Below, in pieces: positions 50,384-61,386 of a stretch of 64,000 nucleotides of DNA. Below the pieces are notes generated by a model. That model made no database searches. It was not told where the DNA came from and saw only the letters and a program-made list of their open reading frames with translations. The position numbers were made by a program, and so were the translations under genes. The first letter of the stretch is position 1, and the number at the start of each line of letters is the position of its first letter. Source of the stretch: UBA10649 sp963842725 (GTDB lineage Bacteria > Actinomycetota > Actinomycetes > S36-B12); NCBI GenBank assembly GCA_963842725.1, contig CAWJHN010000004.1:930001-994000 (forward strand), written 5' to 3'.

Positions 50384-51256
50384 ATGACGATGCCCGATAC
50401 CCACGCGGTGACGGCCCGTCGGCTGGTGCACCTGCACGGCCGCGACGTCGCGTTCCGGCAGCTTCCGGGCGCCGGTACCCCGATCGTGCTCGTGCACGGG
50501 ATCGGCTCGAGCTCGGAGACCTGGCTTGACATCCCCGAGCGCATGAACGCCATGGGGGCCCACGTGGTTGCCGTCGACCTCCCCGGGCACGGCGAGTCGT
50601 CCAAGGCACCCGGGGACTACAGCCTCGGTTCGCTCGCCAGCACGCTGCGGGACCTCATCGACCATCTCGGCTTCGAGCGCGTCCACCTCGTCGGGCACTC
50701 GCTCGGGGGCGGCGTGTCGATGCAGTTCGCCTACCAGTTCCCCGATCGCGTCGACGCCCTGGTCCTGGAGTCGAGCGGCGGACTGGGCGAGGAGGCGTTC
50801 TCCGGGCTGCGTGCGGCCGCGTTGCCCGGATCCGAGCTGGCGATCCGCTGGGCCATCAACCGCCGGACGCTCACGGGCGCCAAGTGGCTCGGCGAGCGCT
50901 TGGCCCGCGTCGGGATCACCCCGCATGCCCTCAGTCCCCGTGCGCTCGAGACGGTCGGCTGGCTGGGCGAGGAGGACCGGCGTTCGGCGTTCCTGGCCAC
51001 CTTGCGAAGCGTCGTCAGCCCCAGGGGACAGACGGTGTCCGCGCTCGACAAGCTGCACCTGATGGCGGCCGAGCGGGTGCTCATCATCTGGGGCGACAAG
51101 GACCCGATGATCCCGATGAAGCACGGCGTCCACGCCCATGCGCTCCTGCCCGGGAGCCGGTTCGTCGTCTTTCCGGGGGCGACGCACGAGTCGCACCTGC
51201 ACGATCCGCAGCGCTACGCCGACCTCGTCGTCGAGCACGTCCGGGGCGCTCCGTAA
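50384..51256 (+). CDS. Alpha/beta-hydrolase
   Basis: About 290 residues from ATG 50384 (GTG 50375 also has a GGAGG 9 bases upstream). HGIGSSSETW (oxyanion), DLPGHGESSK, nucleophile GHSLGGGVSM, IWGDKDPMIP (Asp) and GATHESHLHDP (His). Typical epoxide-hydrolase/lipase-fold enzyme acting on an ester or C-C bond; substrate unknown. Likely repressed through the palindrome at 50322-50341 if a TetR protein binds there. Confidence 0.88.
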   Translation: MTMPDTHAVTARRLVHLHGRDVAFRQLPGAGTPIVLVHGIGSSSETWLDIPERMNAMGAHVVAVDLPGHGESSKAPGDYSLGSLASTLRDLIDHLGFERVHLVGHSLGGGVSMQFAYQFPDRVDALVLESSGGLGEEAFSGLRAAALPGSELAIRWAINRRTLTGAKWLGERLARVGITPHALSPRALETVGWLGEEDRRSAFLATLRSVVSPRGQTVSALDKLHLMAAERVLIIWGDKDPMIPMKHGVHAHALLPGSRFVVFPGATHESHLHDPQRYADLVVEHVRGAP

Positions 51257-51287
51257 TCTGGACCCGTCGCCGCACGAGGGGAGTCCG

Positions 51288-51551
51288 ATGAGCACCGAGC
51301 CTGATCCGTTCGACGAGCTGGTCCTGAACGAGGACTTCGTGTCGGGAGGCGTCAAGGAGCCGACGGCCGACGAGCGCATCGAGACGGCACATCGCATCGC
51401 GCGGAGCAACGACCGACTCAGGGCAGCGGGGGAGATCTCCGACGGCTCCGGGAAACCACGGTTCCATCGAGCCCGCAGGTCCGCGCCCTGGATCGCGATA
51501 GGCGTCGTGGTGGCCGTCGGGATCGTCGTCGTGGCGCTCATCGCCCGCTGA
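51288..51551 (+). CDS. Small tail-anchored membrane protein
   Basis: 87 residues from ATG 51288 (GAGGGGAG upstream). Acidic N-terminal half (DPFDELVLNEDFVSGGVKEPTADERIE), a basic patch RFHRARRS, and one C-terminal TM helix (WIAIGVVVAVGIVVVALIA). The topology suggests a cytoplasmic domain anchored by the tail. No family recognised. Confidence 0.7.
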   Translation: MSTEPDPFDELVLNEDFVSGGVKEPTADERIETAHRIARSNDRLRAAGEISDGSGKPRFHRARRSAPWIAIGVVVAVGIVVVALIAR

Positions 51552-51581
51552 TCCCGGATCCGGGCATGGCAGGGTTGACGC

Positions 51582-52304
51582 ATGCCTGACCGGTTGCGCG
51601 AGGACGCCGAGACCCTCCTCGAGGAGTCCGTCTCGGTGGATGACTTCGTCACATGGACCGAGTGGTCCCTCGCCCGCGTCGGATTCCGTCCCAGCAACTG
51701 CCTGCCGCTGGTCGACGTGTGCCGCGACGAGCTGATGGCGGGCTTCGTGGAGTCGGTCGCGCGAACGTGGGGGCGGCCGTTCGAGATCGGCTCCCTCGCC
51801 GGCCTCGTGTTCCTCGGCCGAACGGGTGTCTCCGCCGCGCTGAGCCACGTTCCCGGCGAGGACGGACGGCACCGGTTCGTCGTCTTCTGCTTCCCGCACA
51901 TCGGCATCGAGCGGAGCGGGTCGATCGGGCAGGTGCAGCGCCGCGGCATGTCGAGGGCCTCGACCGCCTGCGGCGCCCTGGCCGCGTTCCGGGCCCAGTT
52001 GCTCGACGGAGCACGGCACTTCGAGCTCGACGCCACGGATGTCGAGCAGTCGCTGCTCCGGATGCGGCTGTCCCGGATGCTGGTACCCACGAAGGTGCCC
52101 ACCCTGCTCGAGCTCACCGACATGGCCCGGCGCGCCGCGACCTCGGACGTCCGCACGTTCATCGACCTCGCCCGTGGCGCCGAGCCGGTCGACGTCGCGT
52201 ACCTGAGCGGGATCCTCATGCACGTGCCCGACGGCACCGACCGGGTGACCCGGGTGTTCGGCCGCGTCGAGATCGACGACATGGTTCTCGACCTCCCGCA
52301 CTGA
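51582..52304 (+). CDS. Cytoplasmic protein of unknown function
   Basis: 240 residues. Not recognised. Notable stretches: FVVFCFPHIGIERSGSIGQVQRRGMSRASTACGALAAF (central, well ordered), MRLSRMLVPTKVPTLLELTDMARRA and AYLSGILMHVPDG. No signal peptide or TM helix. It starts 30 bp after the tail-anchored protein and ends 47 bp before pta; a link with pta-ackA is possible only by position. Confidence 0.65.
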   Translation: MPDRLREDAETLLEESVSVDDFVTWTEWSLARVGFRPSNCLPLVDVCRDELMAGFVESVARTWGRPFEIGSLAGLVFLGRTGVSAALSHVPGEDGRHRFVVFCFPHIGIERSGSIGQVQRRGMSRASTACGALAAFRAQLLDGARHFELDATDVEQSLLRMRLSRMLVPTKVPTLLELTDMARRAATSDVRTFIDLARGAEPVDVAYLSGILMHVPDGTDRVTRVFGRVEIDDMVLDLPH

Positions 52305-52351
52305 CCGGGTACCGTCGCCCTTGACCCATTCGCCGACGGGAGCGGTTTGCC

Positions 52352-54432
52352 GTGTCTGACAGCCTGTACATCACCTCCACGACGATCCGGGCCGGCAAGG
52401 CCGTCGTGGCGCTCGGCACCCTGGAGACCCTGGCCCGGCAGGTGGGCAGAATCGGCGTGTTCCGGCCGATCGTCGACGGCGATGGCGAGCACGACGCGCT
52501 GCTGGATCTGCTGACCGACCGCTACCAGCTGCGCGCCGAGCATGCGTACGGGGTGAACTACGCGCAGGCCGCGACGTACATCGACGAGGACGGCGACGCC
52601 CGGCTCATCGCCCACCTCGTCGATGCCTTCATCCACCTGAAGGAGCACTACGACTTCGTGCTCGTCATCGGGTCGGACTTCACCGGCCCGTCCCCGTCCA
52701 CCGAGCTGGCGCTGAACGCCCGGCTGGCTGCGAACATGGGCACCCCGGTGCTCGCCGTGGTCAACGGCTACGACCTCGACGAGGCCTCGGTCCTCAACGC
52801 CATGGACTCCTCGACCAGCCAGCTCACCCGACTGGGGTGCTCGATCGTCGCGACGGTCGTCAACCGCGTAAACCCCGACCGCGTCGACCGGGTCCGCGCT
52901 CGCCTCGTCGAGGAGCCGCACCGCTCGCCGGTGTACGTCCTGCGCGACCTGCCCGTGCTCTCCGCCCTCACGGTGGAGGAGGTCGCGGCCGGACTGAACG
53001 GCGTCGTCCTGGTGGGCAGCCCGGAGAGCCTGCAGCGCGAGGTCGATGCGTATGTTGCCGGCTCGGGGCACCTGCAGACGCTGCTGCCGGTCCTCTCCGA
53101 CGGTGCCCTCGTCGTTGCGTCGGGGGACCGCGCCGACCTCGCCGTCGGCACGGCGGCGTCGGCGCTGAGCCGCGACATGCCGACGCCATCGGGCGTCGTC
53201 CTGACCTGCGGCCACCGACCCGATCCGATGACCCAGATGCTGCTGGAGGCCTCGGGGCTGCCCGTCGTCGCGGTGGTGCCGGACACCTACTCGACACTGC
53301 ACGCGCTGGAGAGCCTGCGCGGCGAGATCCGCACCACGAGCCGGCGCAAGATCGCAGCGGCACTCGGCGAGTTCAACGCCGGCGTCGACGTCGACGAGCT
53401 CACGTCGTCCATCCGGCTCTCCCATCCCGAGGCGATCACGCCGCTGATGTTCAGCTTCGGACTCCTCGAGCGCGCTCGCGCCGACCGGCGTCGAATCGTC
53501 CTGCCGGAGGGGAACGACGAGCGCGTGCTGCGCGCTGCCGAGGAACTCGTCCACTCGATGGTCGTCGACATCACCATCCTCGGGAACCCGACGGAGGTGC
53601 AGGCCAAGGCCGTCGCCACCGGCGTCGACCTCACCGGCATGGAGATCATCGACCCGGCGACGTCGCCGCTGCGGGACGAGTTCGCCGAGACCTACGCGAA
53701 GCTGCGCGCGCACAAGGGCCTGACCCTCGGGAGGCTGCCTACGACACGATCGTCGACCCGTCGTACTTCGGCACCATGCTCGTCCACACCGGTCGCGTCG
53801 ACGGGATGGTGTCGGGCGCGGCGCACACGACCGCGCACACGATCCGGCCGGCGCTGGAGATCATCCGCACGACACCGGAGGCATCGCTGGTGTCCAGCGC
53901 CTTCCTGATGTGCCTGCCCGATCGCGTGCTCGTGTTCGCCGACTGCGCCGTCAACCCGGATCCCACCGCCGAGCAGCTCGCCGACATCGCGATCAGCAGT
54001 GCAGAGACGGCCCGGGCGTTCGGGATCGACCCGCAGGTCGCCATGGTCTCGTACTCGACCGGCTCCTCGGGCACCGGCACGGACGTCGACAAGGTGCGTG
54101 CCGCCACGGCCATCGTGGCCGAGCGACGGCCCGAGCTGCCGCTCGCCGGCCCGATCCAGTACGACGCTGCCGTCGACGTGGGCGTCGGCGAGGCCAAGCT
54201 GCCGGGCAATCCCGTCGCCGGACACGCCACGGTCCTCATCTTCCCCGACCTCAACACCGGCAACACCACCTACAAGGCCGTTCAGCGGTCGGCCGCGGCG
54301 GTCGCGATCGGGCCGGTCCTCCAGGGGCTGCGGCGTCCGGTGAACGACCTTTCCCGCGGCTGCACCGTCCCGGACATCATCAACACGGTGGCCATCACCG
54401 CCATCCAGGCGCAGCAGGTGAGCCCCGAGTGA
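52352..54432 (+). pseudogene. pta: Phosphate acetyltransferase (Pta), frame broken near 53729
   Basis: Long type (~690 residues if repaired). N-terminal P-loop-like DRTGG-type domain (SLYITSTTIRAGKAVVALGTLETL), a DRTGG-like middle region, and the C-terminal acetyl-transferase domain: LPEGNDERVLRAA in the first frame, then DGMVSGAAHTTAHTIRPALEII and STGSSGTG in the second. The first frame runs to LTLGRLP; the true sequence resumes at GAGGCTGCCTAC (53731) as EAAYDTIVDPSYFGT. One base, probably a C in CCCTCGGGAG, is missing. Whether real or a sequencing error is open. It makes acetyl phosphate from acetyl-CoA with AckA. Overlaps ackA by 4 bp (GTGA). Confidence 0.9.
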
Positions 54433-55626
54433 CGCACGTCCTGGTGATCAACTCCGGGTCGTCGAGCCTGAAGTACCAGCTGGTCGATCCCGCCGACGGC
54501 GCCGTCGCCGCGAGGGGACTCGTCGAGCGGATCGGGGAGACGGGCTCGCGACTGCGGCACGACGTTCCGGGCCAGCCGGCCATCGAGGTGGCCGCCGACC
54601 TCGCCGACCACGGCGCGGCCCTCGAGCTCGTGCTGCGCGAGTTCGACGCCGGCGGCCCCGGGCTGGGTGACCTCGTCGCAGTCGGCCACCGCGTCGTGCA
54701 CGGCGGCCCGAACCTGCGTGACCCGACGGTCGTCGATGACGCCGTCGAGGCCGAGATCGAGCGCATCGTGCCACTCGCGCCGCTGCACAACCCGCCGAGC
54801 CTGCTCGGCATCCGCGAACTGCGCCGCCTGCTGCCGGACGTGCCGCATGTCGCCGTCTTCGACACGGCCTTCCACGCGACGATGCCGCCGCGAGGCGTAC
54901 ACGTACGCCATCCCGATCGACGTGGCCCGCGAGCACCGCATCCGCCGCTACGGCTTCCACGGCTCGAGCTACCGCTACGTCACGCGCAAGGCGGCAGAGG
55001 TGCTCGGCGTCGCCAGCGACGAGGTCAACCTGGTGATCTGCCATCTCGGCAACGGGGCGTCGATGGCTGCGGTCCGCGGGGGTATCGGCGTCGACACGAG
55101 CATGGGGCTGACGCCCCTGCAAGGGCTGGTGATGGGCACCCGGTCGGGCGACATCGACCCGGCCGTCGTCTTCCACCTCGTCCGGGTCGCGGGCATGTCC
55201 CTCGACGACGTCGACCGGATGCTCAACAAGGAGAGCGGCCTCAAGGGCCTCGCAGGAAACCAGGACATGCGCGAGGTACGCCAGCTGGCGGCCGCTGGCG
55301 ACGAGGCGGCGCAGCGCGCGCTCGACGTGTACGCCTACCGCATCCGGTCGTACGTCGGCGCCTATCTCGCGGTCGTGCCCGGGGTTCAGGCACTTGTCTT
55401 CACGGCCGGCATCGGAGAGAACGACCCCGACCTTCGGCGAGAGGTCTGCGAGCCGCTCCGGCACCTGGGCTTCCACCTCGACGCCTCACTGAACGAGCGG
55501 GCCTCGAAGGAGGCGCGGTTCATCGACGACGGCACCGGCCGCGTCCGCATCATGGTGGTGCCCACCGACGAGGAGGCCGAGATCGCCCGGCAGGCGGCCG
55601 AGGCGGTCGAGAGCACCGTCTCCTGA
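54429..55626 (+). pseudogene. ackA: Acetate kinase (AckA), frame broken near 54890
   Basis: ~398 residues if repaired. GTG start coupled to pta. N-terminal LVINSGSSSLKYQLVD, then VFDTAFHATMPP in frame 1; the protein continues as EAYTYAIP one base further (extra base in the CCGCCGCGAGG run at ~54888-54893), with HGSSYRYVT, HLGNGASMAA and FTAGIGEND. All ASKHA motifs are intact apart from the break. It converts acetyl phosphate and ADP to acetate and ATP. Confidence 0.9.
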
Positions 55627-55670
55627 GGCGCGCCGGTCGACGCCGACGCCGCTCGCGGGGACGTCGGTCG

Positions 55671-56432
55671 TCAGCCGGAGTGCGACCTGGCGAACGCGAG
55701 ATCCGCCTTGAGCCCCGCCAGCATGGGCGTTCGGTCGTATCCGACGGTGATCATCCGGAAGCCCTTGTCCGCCCACTTCTCCGCGAGCACGGCATCGGCG
55801 TGGATCCCGGCGGCCACGCCGTGCCGGGCGCAGGCGGCCAGGATGCGGTCGATCGCCGAGGTGAAGCGCTCGTCGTCGTGATCGGTGAGAGGCGGCAGGC
55901 CGAGGGTGAGGGACAGGTCGACCGGACCGACGTAGATCCCGTCGATGCCCGGCACGGCGAGGATCTCGTCGAGATTGTCGACCGCCTCGGCCGTCTCGAT
56001 CATCGGGATGCAGCAGACGGCCGCGTTGGCCTGCTGAACGTAGTCGCCGCTGTAGCGATCGAGCGCCGCCAGCGCGCCGAAGCTGCGGATCCCCTCAGGG
56101 GCGTACCGGCAGGCGGCCACAGCGCGTGCCGCCTGCTCCGCGTTGTTGACCATGGGAATGATCACCGCGAGGGCTCCCGCGTCCAGCGAGTGGCCGATCG
56201 AGGTCGGGTCGTTCCAGGCCACCCGCACGACAGGGATCGAACCGGCCGATGCCGCGGCCTGGATCATCGCGAGCGCGTCGACCTGAGACGCGTATCCGTG
56301 CTGGAGGTCGATGCACACGTAGTCGTAGCCCATGCGCGCTGCGGACTCGGCGGTGAGCGGCTCGCGCAGGAACAGCCAGGCGCCGAGTGCCGGATGCCGG
56401 TCCCAGCGGTCCCTCAGGCTGGGCATCCCCAT
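55671..56432 (-). CDS. HpcH/HpaI-family aldolase
   Basis: 253 residues. GYDYVCIDLQHGYAS, PVVRVAWNDPTSIG, IIPMVNNAEQA and CCIPMIETAEAVDNLDEI are the class II pyruvate aldolase motifs (Mg/Mn via Glu and Asp; Arg for pyruvate). Cleaves a 2-keto-4-hydroxy acid to pyruvate plus an aldehyde. Its start codon shares a base with the livM stop (TGATG), so it is the last gene of the liv operon; the imported solute is therefore likely connected to this aldolase's pathway (inference). Confidence 0.9.
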   Translation of the reverse strand: MGMPSLRDRWDRHPALGAWLFLREPLTAESAARMGYDYVCIDLQHGYASQVDALAMIQAAASAGSIPVVRVAWNDPTSIGHSLDAGALAVIIPMVNNAEQAARAVAACRYAPEGIRSFGALAALDRYSGDYVQQANAAVCCIPMIETAEAVDNLDEILAVPGIDGIYVGPVDLSLTLGLPPLTDHDDERFTSAIDRILAACARHGVAAGIHADAVLAEKWADKGFRMITVGYDRTPMLAGLKADLAFARSHSG

Positions 56433-57499
56433 CAGGTGACTCCGACGCTCGTGGCCGTCGAGTCGTCGGGTTCCGCTGACGCGAGGCCCTTCGGAGTGAC
56501 GAGTCGGTAGCCGACCGGGAACAGGCGAATGCGGCCGTTGCCCGAGATCAGGCCCCAAAGCCCGCGCGGCAGGAACAAGGTGATGAGGATCGCCAGCAGG
56601 CCGAGGATGACCAGGTACCACACGCCCAGGTCGGCCAGCCACTGCTGCAGGGCGAAGAACACGATCGCCCCGACGATCGGCCCCTCGATCGTGCCGAGCC
56701 CGCCGATCACGACGATGAAGATCATGTAGACCGCGTAGTTCAGCGAGAATATCGACTCGGGCTGCACGCGCAGCGTGTTCGCGGCGATCATGGCACCGGC
56801 CAGGCCGCTGCCCATCGCGGCGATGACGAACACGAAGCGCTTCGACTGCGTGACGCGGACGCCGAGGGAGCTGGCGGCGACCGAGTCGTCCCGGATCGCC
56901 GTGAAGCCGAGCCCCAGGCGCGACCGCATGATCCAGTAGGTGACGCCGACGGCGACGATCACGCCGGCCAGCGAGAGCCAGTAGACGTAGGCGATCCGCC
57001 GTCCTGGAGCGAGCTCGCTGAAGGCCGCGAGCGAGATGCCGGTTCCGCCTCCGAGCGCCGGGATCTGCATCGTGACCAGCTTGATCACCTCGGCGATGAC
57101 CCAGGTGCCGATCGCGAAGTACCCACCCGACAGGCGGAAGGCGAGGAAGGAGATCGGCAGCGAGATGAGGCCGGCGATGACGACCGCGATAGGCACGGCC
57201 ATGAAGGGGTCGAGGCCGATCGTGTCGGCGATGTAGACGAGCCCGTACGCGCCGATGCCGATGTACGCCTGCTGGCCGACCGAGAGCATTCCTCCGTAGC
57301 CGGCGAGCAGGTTCCACATCGTCGCCATGACGACCAGCGAGAAGAGGATCACCAGGTTCTGCTGCATGCCGCGATCCAGGACGTACGGCGCGATCGGCGC
57401 CACGAGGATGAGCGGGACGATCACGGCCAGTCCGGCCCATGACGATCGGGTGGCCCTGCGGACCTTCACATGCGGGTGGACGACGGCGGACGTGGTCAT
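56432..57499 (-). CDS. livM: Branched-chain amino acid-type ABC permease LivM
   Basis: 355 residues from ATG 57499, overlapping livH by 4 bp. About ten hydrophobic segments; LLAGYGGMLSVGQQAYIGIGAYG and GGLGTIEGPIVGAIVFF are conserved LivM sequences. The final ~30 residues are a hydrophilic tail. With LivH it forms the membrane channel of a branched-chain or related carboxylate importer. Confidence 0.92.
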   Translation of the reverse strand: MTTSAVVHPHVKVRRATRSSWAGLAVIVPLILVAPIAPYVLDRGMQQNLVILFSLVVMATMWNLLAGYGGMLSVGQQAYIGIGAYGLVYIADTIGLDPFMAVPIAVVIAGLISLPISFLAFRLSGGYFAIGTWVIAEVIKLVTMQIPALGGGTGISLAAFSELAPGRRIAYVYWLSLAGVIVAVGVTYWIMRSRLGLGFTAIRDDSVAASSLGVRVTQSKRFVFVIAAMGSGLAGAMIAANTLRVQPESIFSLNYAVYMIFIVVIGGLGTIEGPIVGAIVFFALQQWLADLGVWYLVILGLLAILITLFLPRGLWGLISGNGRIRLFPVGYRLVTPKGLASAEPDDSTATSVGVT

Positions 57500-58365
57500 G
57501 CCGTCACCGCCTTCGGCAGCAGGCCACTGGGTCGGAAGGCCAGGATGGCGAGGAACACCAGGTGGCCGAAGAGGATGCCGTACGACGGATTCACCTGCGA
57601 ACCGACCGCCTGCGCCATGCCGAGCACCATCCCGCCCGCGAGCGTTCCCCACAGTGACCCGAGGCCGCCGATGATCACGGCCTCGAAGGCGAAGATCAGC
57701 ATGGCCTGCCCGTAGTTGGGGTCGAACTGGGTGCGCATGCCGAGGAACATCCCGGCCAGGCCGACCGTCGCCAGCGCGAGGGCCGTGGACAGGGCATACA
57801 CCTGGCGGTTGTCGATGCCCATCAGCTTGACCGTGTCCGGGTCGTCGCTGGCCGCGCGCATGGCGCGACCGAGCGGAGCCTTGGAGATGAAGACCTGGAG
57901 GCCGATGATGACGAGCACTCCGGCGGCGAAGGTGATGAGCGGCAGCACGCCGATCGAGATGTCGTCGGATATGTGGATGCTGCTGATGGCCAGCGAGCCG
58001 ACGGGGATGCTCTGGCTGTCGGCGGAGAAGACAGCCTGAAGGAGTTGCGTGACGACGACGGCGAGCCCGAAGGCGGCGAGCAGCGGAGCCAGGCCGCCGA
58101 CTTTCAGGGAACGGTTGAACATGCCCCACTGCAGCAGGTAGCCGACCGCGGCCATGATCGGCACCACGGCCACCATCGCCACGAAGGCCGGGACGCCGGT
58201 CGAGTCCACGATCAGCAGGCCGATGTACGCGGCGAGAATGGCCAGCGCGCCGTGCGCCAGGTTGACGATGCGCATGACGCCGAACATCAGCGACAGGCCC
58301 GCCGCGAGGAGGGCGTAGAGCCCGCCCAGCAGGATGCCCTGGATGACTGCGTTGATCCACTGCAT
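57496..58365 (-). CDS. livH: Branched-chain amino acid-type ABC permease LivH
   Basis: 289 residues with ILLGGLYALLAAGLSLMFGVMRIVNLAHGAL at the start (hallmark of LivH) and AVIIGGLGSLWGTLAGGMVLGMAQ near the end. Eight to nine TM helices. It starts 9 bp after livF and overlaps livM (ATGA). Confidence 0.94.
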   Translation of the reverse strand: MQWINAVIQGILLGGLYALLAAGLSLMFGVMRIVNLAHGALAILAAYIGLLIVDSTGVPAFVAMVAVVPIMAAVGYLLQWGMFNRSLKVGGLAPLLAAFGLAVVVTQLLQAVFSADSQSIPVGSLAISSIHISDDISIGVLPLITFAAGVLVIIGLQVFISKAPLGRAMRAASDDPDTVKLMGIDNRQVYALSTALALATVGLAGMFLGMRTQFDPNYGQAMLIFAFEAVIIGGLGSLWGTLAGGMVLGMAQAVGSQVNPSYGILFGHLVFLAILAFRPSGLLPKAVTA

Positions 58366-58374
58366 GACGGTCCC

Positions 58375-59069
58375 CTAGATCCCGAAGTACGCGGACGCGA
58401 TGAGCTCGCGGGTCAGGTCGCCCGGCGCGCCCTGCAGGACCGTGCGGCCCTCGAGCAGGCACTGCACCCGGTCGGCCACCTTGAGCGCCTGGTTGACGTC
58501 CTGCTCGACGACCAGCACGGTCGTGCCCTGCGACGTGATGGCCGGCAGGGCGTCGTAGATCTGCGCGACGACGACCGGGGCCAGTCCGAGCGAGACCTCG
58601 TCGAGGAGGAGGAGCCGGGGGTTGCTCATCAGCGCACGGCCGATCGCGGTGGCCTGCTGCTCGCCGCCGGACAGGTTGACGCCGAGCCGGTCGCGGCGTT
58701 CTGCGACGAGCGGGAAGGCTGCATAGACAGCCGCGAGGTTCCACGGTCCCGGGCGCCTGGTGTGGCCGCCGACCAGCAGGTTCTCCTCCACCGTGAGGCT
58801 TCGGAAGATGCGGCGTCCCTCGGGAGTCAGGGCGATGCCGAGCGGGACCCGCTTGTGGGCCGGGGTCCGGTCGATGCCGACGCCGTCGAACTCGATGGTC
58901 CCGGCCGTGGGCGCGACGAGACCGGCGATGGCCTTCAGCAGCGTGGACTTCCCAGCGCCGTTGGCCCCGATGACCGCCAGTGTCTCGCCCTCGGCCATCT
59001 GCAGGTCGAGTCCGTAGATCGCCTGGAAGTCCCCGTAGTGCACGTCGATCCCGGAGACGGTGAGCAGGC

Positions 59070-59073
<4 letters not shown>
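58375..59073 (-). CDS. livF: Branched-chain amino acid-type ABC ATPase LivF
   Basis: 232 residues from ATG 59073, overlapping livG by 4 bp. Walker A GANGAGKST, signature LSGGEQQATAIGRALM, Walker B LLLLDEVSLGLAP with Glu, ends with the LivF-type short tail. One of the two ATPases powering import. Confidence 0.94.
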
Positions 59074-59810
<737 letters not shown>

Positions 59811-59901
59811 GTTCCTCATCTCCGAGGGGCCGACTCCGGCCTGCGTATGCGGGTTGGCGGGCGACGCCCCCGAGAGTCGCCCGCCAACACCGTCGTTCCG
59901 G

Positions 59902-61245
59902 TCAGCTGAGCGGCTCGACCTCGCCGCCGAGCGGAACCATCGGGGCCACCGAGTTGGAGACGATGACCATCTCAAGCGGGAATTCGCCGCCGTCCGTCAT
60001 GCGCCACTGGCCGCCCGTGAGCGGGGTCTTCGCGACGTTGGGCACCGGTCCGGTGGCCCAGTCGAGATCGCCCACGATCGAGTTGACCTTCAGCGTCGGC
60101 ATCGCGTCGGCGATGGCCTGCTTGTCGGGACCGCCTGCTTGCGTGACTGCCGCCGCGAGGACCTCGAACAGCGCCTCGGAGAAGCCGAGGGGCATGTTCC
60201 ACTGCTTGCCCGTGTCGGCCGTGTAGGCCGCGGCCAGCTCGGCCGAGCTCATGCCCGTGAGGCTGGACGAGAAGGGGTAGCTGGGTGCCCACCAGACCTC
60301 GGTCGCGAGGTTCTGCGCGAGGTCGCCGAGACCCTCGATGGCGGCCGGGAACTCGATGGCCTTGCCGATGGTCGCCAGCTTCGGGTTGAAGCCCTGCTGC
60401 TTGGCCTGGGTCCAGAAGTTGGTGAAGTCCGGCGGCGTGAGCACACCCATGAGCAGCTGGTCGTCGTTCTTCTTGAACTGCGAGATCTGCGCCGAGAAGT
60501 CCTGCGTCCCGCTCGGGAACAGGCCGGGGTTGTCGATCGTGTAGCCGGCGTCCTTGACGAGTGCCGGGAAGCCCTGGGCCTCGTCGCTCCAGGCCTGGCC
60601 GTCCGCGTCGTTCGGGAAGAGCGCGGCAACCTGCTTGTTGGAGTCGACCTGGCTCCACATGTCCGAGTAGACCGCAGCGACGTCCTCAAGTCCCCAGAAG
60701 AAGTGGTAGGTCCAGGTGAACGGCTTGGCCGGATCCCCGCCGCGTCCGAAGAACCACGGCTGCCAGGGCGTGTCTGCCGTGATGCACGGAGTGGCGTTGG
60801 CCTCGCACTGATCGGACACGGGGACGGTGGTCTCCGGCGTGGCATGCGCCATGACGACGTCGACCCCGTCCTGGTTGATGAGCTCGCCCGTCACCTCGCC
60901 CGCGCGCTTCGGATCGCTCTGCGAGTCCTTCAGGAGGATCTCGACGCTGTACGACGAGCCGCCCGCCTGGATGGGGTTGGCGGCGAAGTACTCGGTCATC
61001 GTGTCGACGACCCACTGGTCGGCCTCGCCGAATGCGGCGAGCGGTCCGGTCAGTGGCGTGACGAAGCCGACCTTGATCGACTCGGTGGCACCCGCTGCGC
61101 CGCTCGAGGCGGCGCTGGCGGCGGCGCTGGCCGCAGCCGTCGCCTCGGCGGCCGGCTCCTCGTCGAGACTGTTGCCACAGGCCGAGGCCAACAAGGCGAC
61201 GGCTGCGACGGCAGCCACCACCCGCATGGACTTCGCGATCCTCAT
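59902..61245 (-). CDS. livK: Substrate-binding lipoprotein of branched-chain-type ABC importer (LivK-like)
   Basis: 447 residues from ATG 61245, selected over ATG 61260 because TGGAG lies 6 bases upstream. Lipoprotein signal LLASACGN. Ala/Ser-rich linker, then a periplasmic-binding-protein type I fold (IKVGFVTPLTGPLAAFGEADQWVVDTM). First gene of the operon; its unusual residues after the linker (TPWQPWFFGRGGDP) suggest a ligand other than leucine. Probably carries an aromatic or organic acid used with the HpcH/HpaI aldolase, which is inference. Confidence 0.88.
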   Translation of the reverse strand: MRIAKSMRVVAAVAAVALLASACGNSLDEEPAAEATAAASAAASAASSGAAGATESIKVGFVTPLTGPLAAFGEADQWVVDTMTEYFAANPIQAGGSSYSVEILLKDSQSDPKRAGEVTGELINQDGVDVVMAHATPETTVPVSDQCEANATPCITADTPWQPWFFGRGGDPAKPFTWTYHFFWGLEDVAAVYSDMWSQVDSNKQVAALFPNDADGQAWSDEAQGFPALVKDAGYTIDNPGLFPSGTQDFSAQISQFKKNDDQLLMGVLTPPDFTNFWTQAKQQGFNPKLATIGKAIEFPAAIEGLGDLAQNLATEVWWAPSYPFSSSLTGMSSAELAAAYTADTGKQWNMPLGFSEALFEVLAAAVTQAGGPDKQAIADAMPTLKVNSIVGDLDWATGPVPNVAKTPLTGGQWRMTDGGEFPLEMVIVSNSVAPMVPLGGEVEPLS

Positions 61246-61386
61246 CTGCACTCCATTCACGTGTGGGCGAGACCCGACCGGGTTACTCGCTGCGGCGTGC
61301 CTCGTCGGGCCTGCCGGGGTGTCCGAAAAGTAGGGGTGCCCGTTGCGGGGTCCTAGCCGCGTTCCGCATGCAGGAATACGGGAAGG

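Noticed and set aside
50240..53713. 1157-codon minus-strand frame over the hydrolase and pta
   Set aside because: Antisense of several recognisable genes; low-complexity charged sequence.
56432..58744. 770-codon single protein covering livM and upstream
   Set aside because: Only the part from ATG 57499 is LivM; upstream is antisense-like frame through livH, whose own frame is clear.
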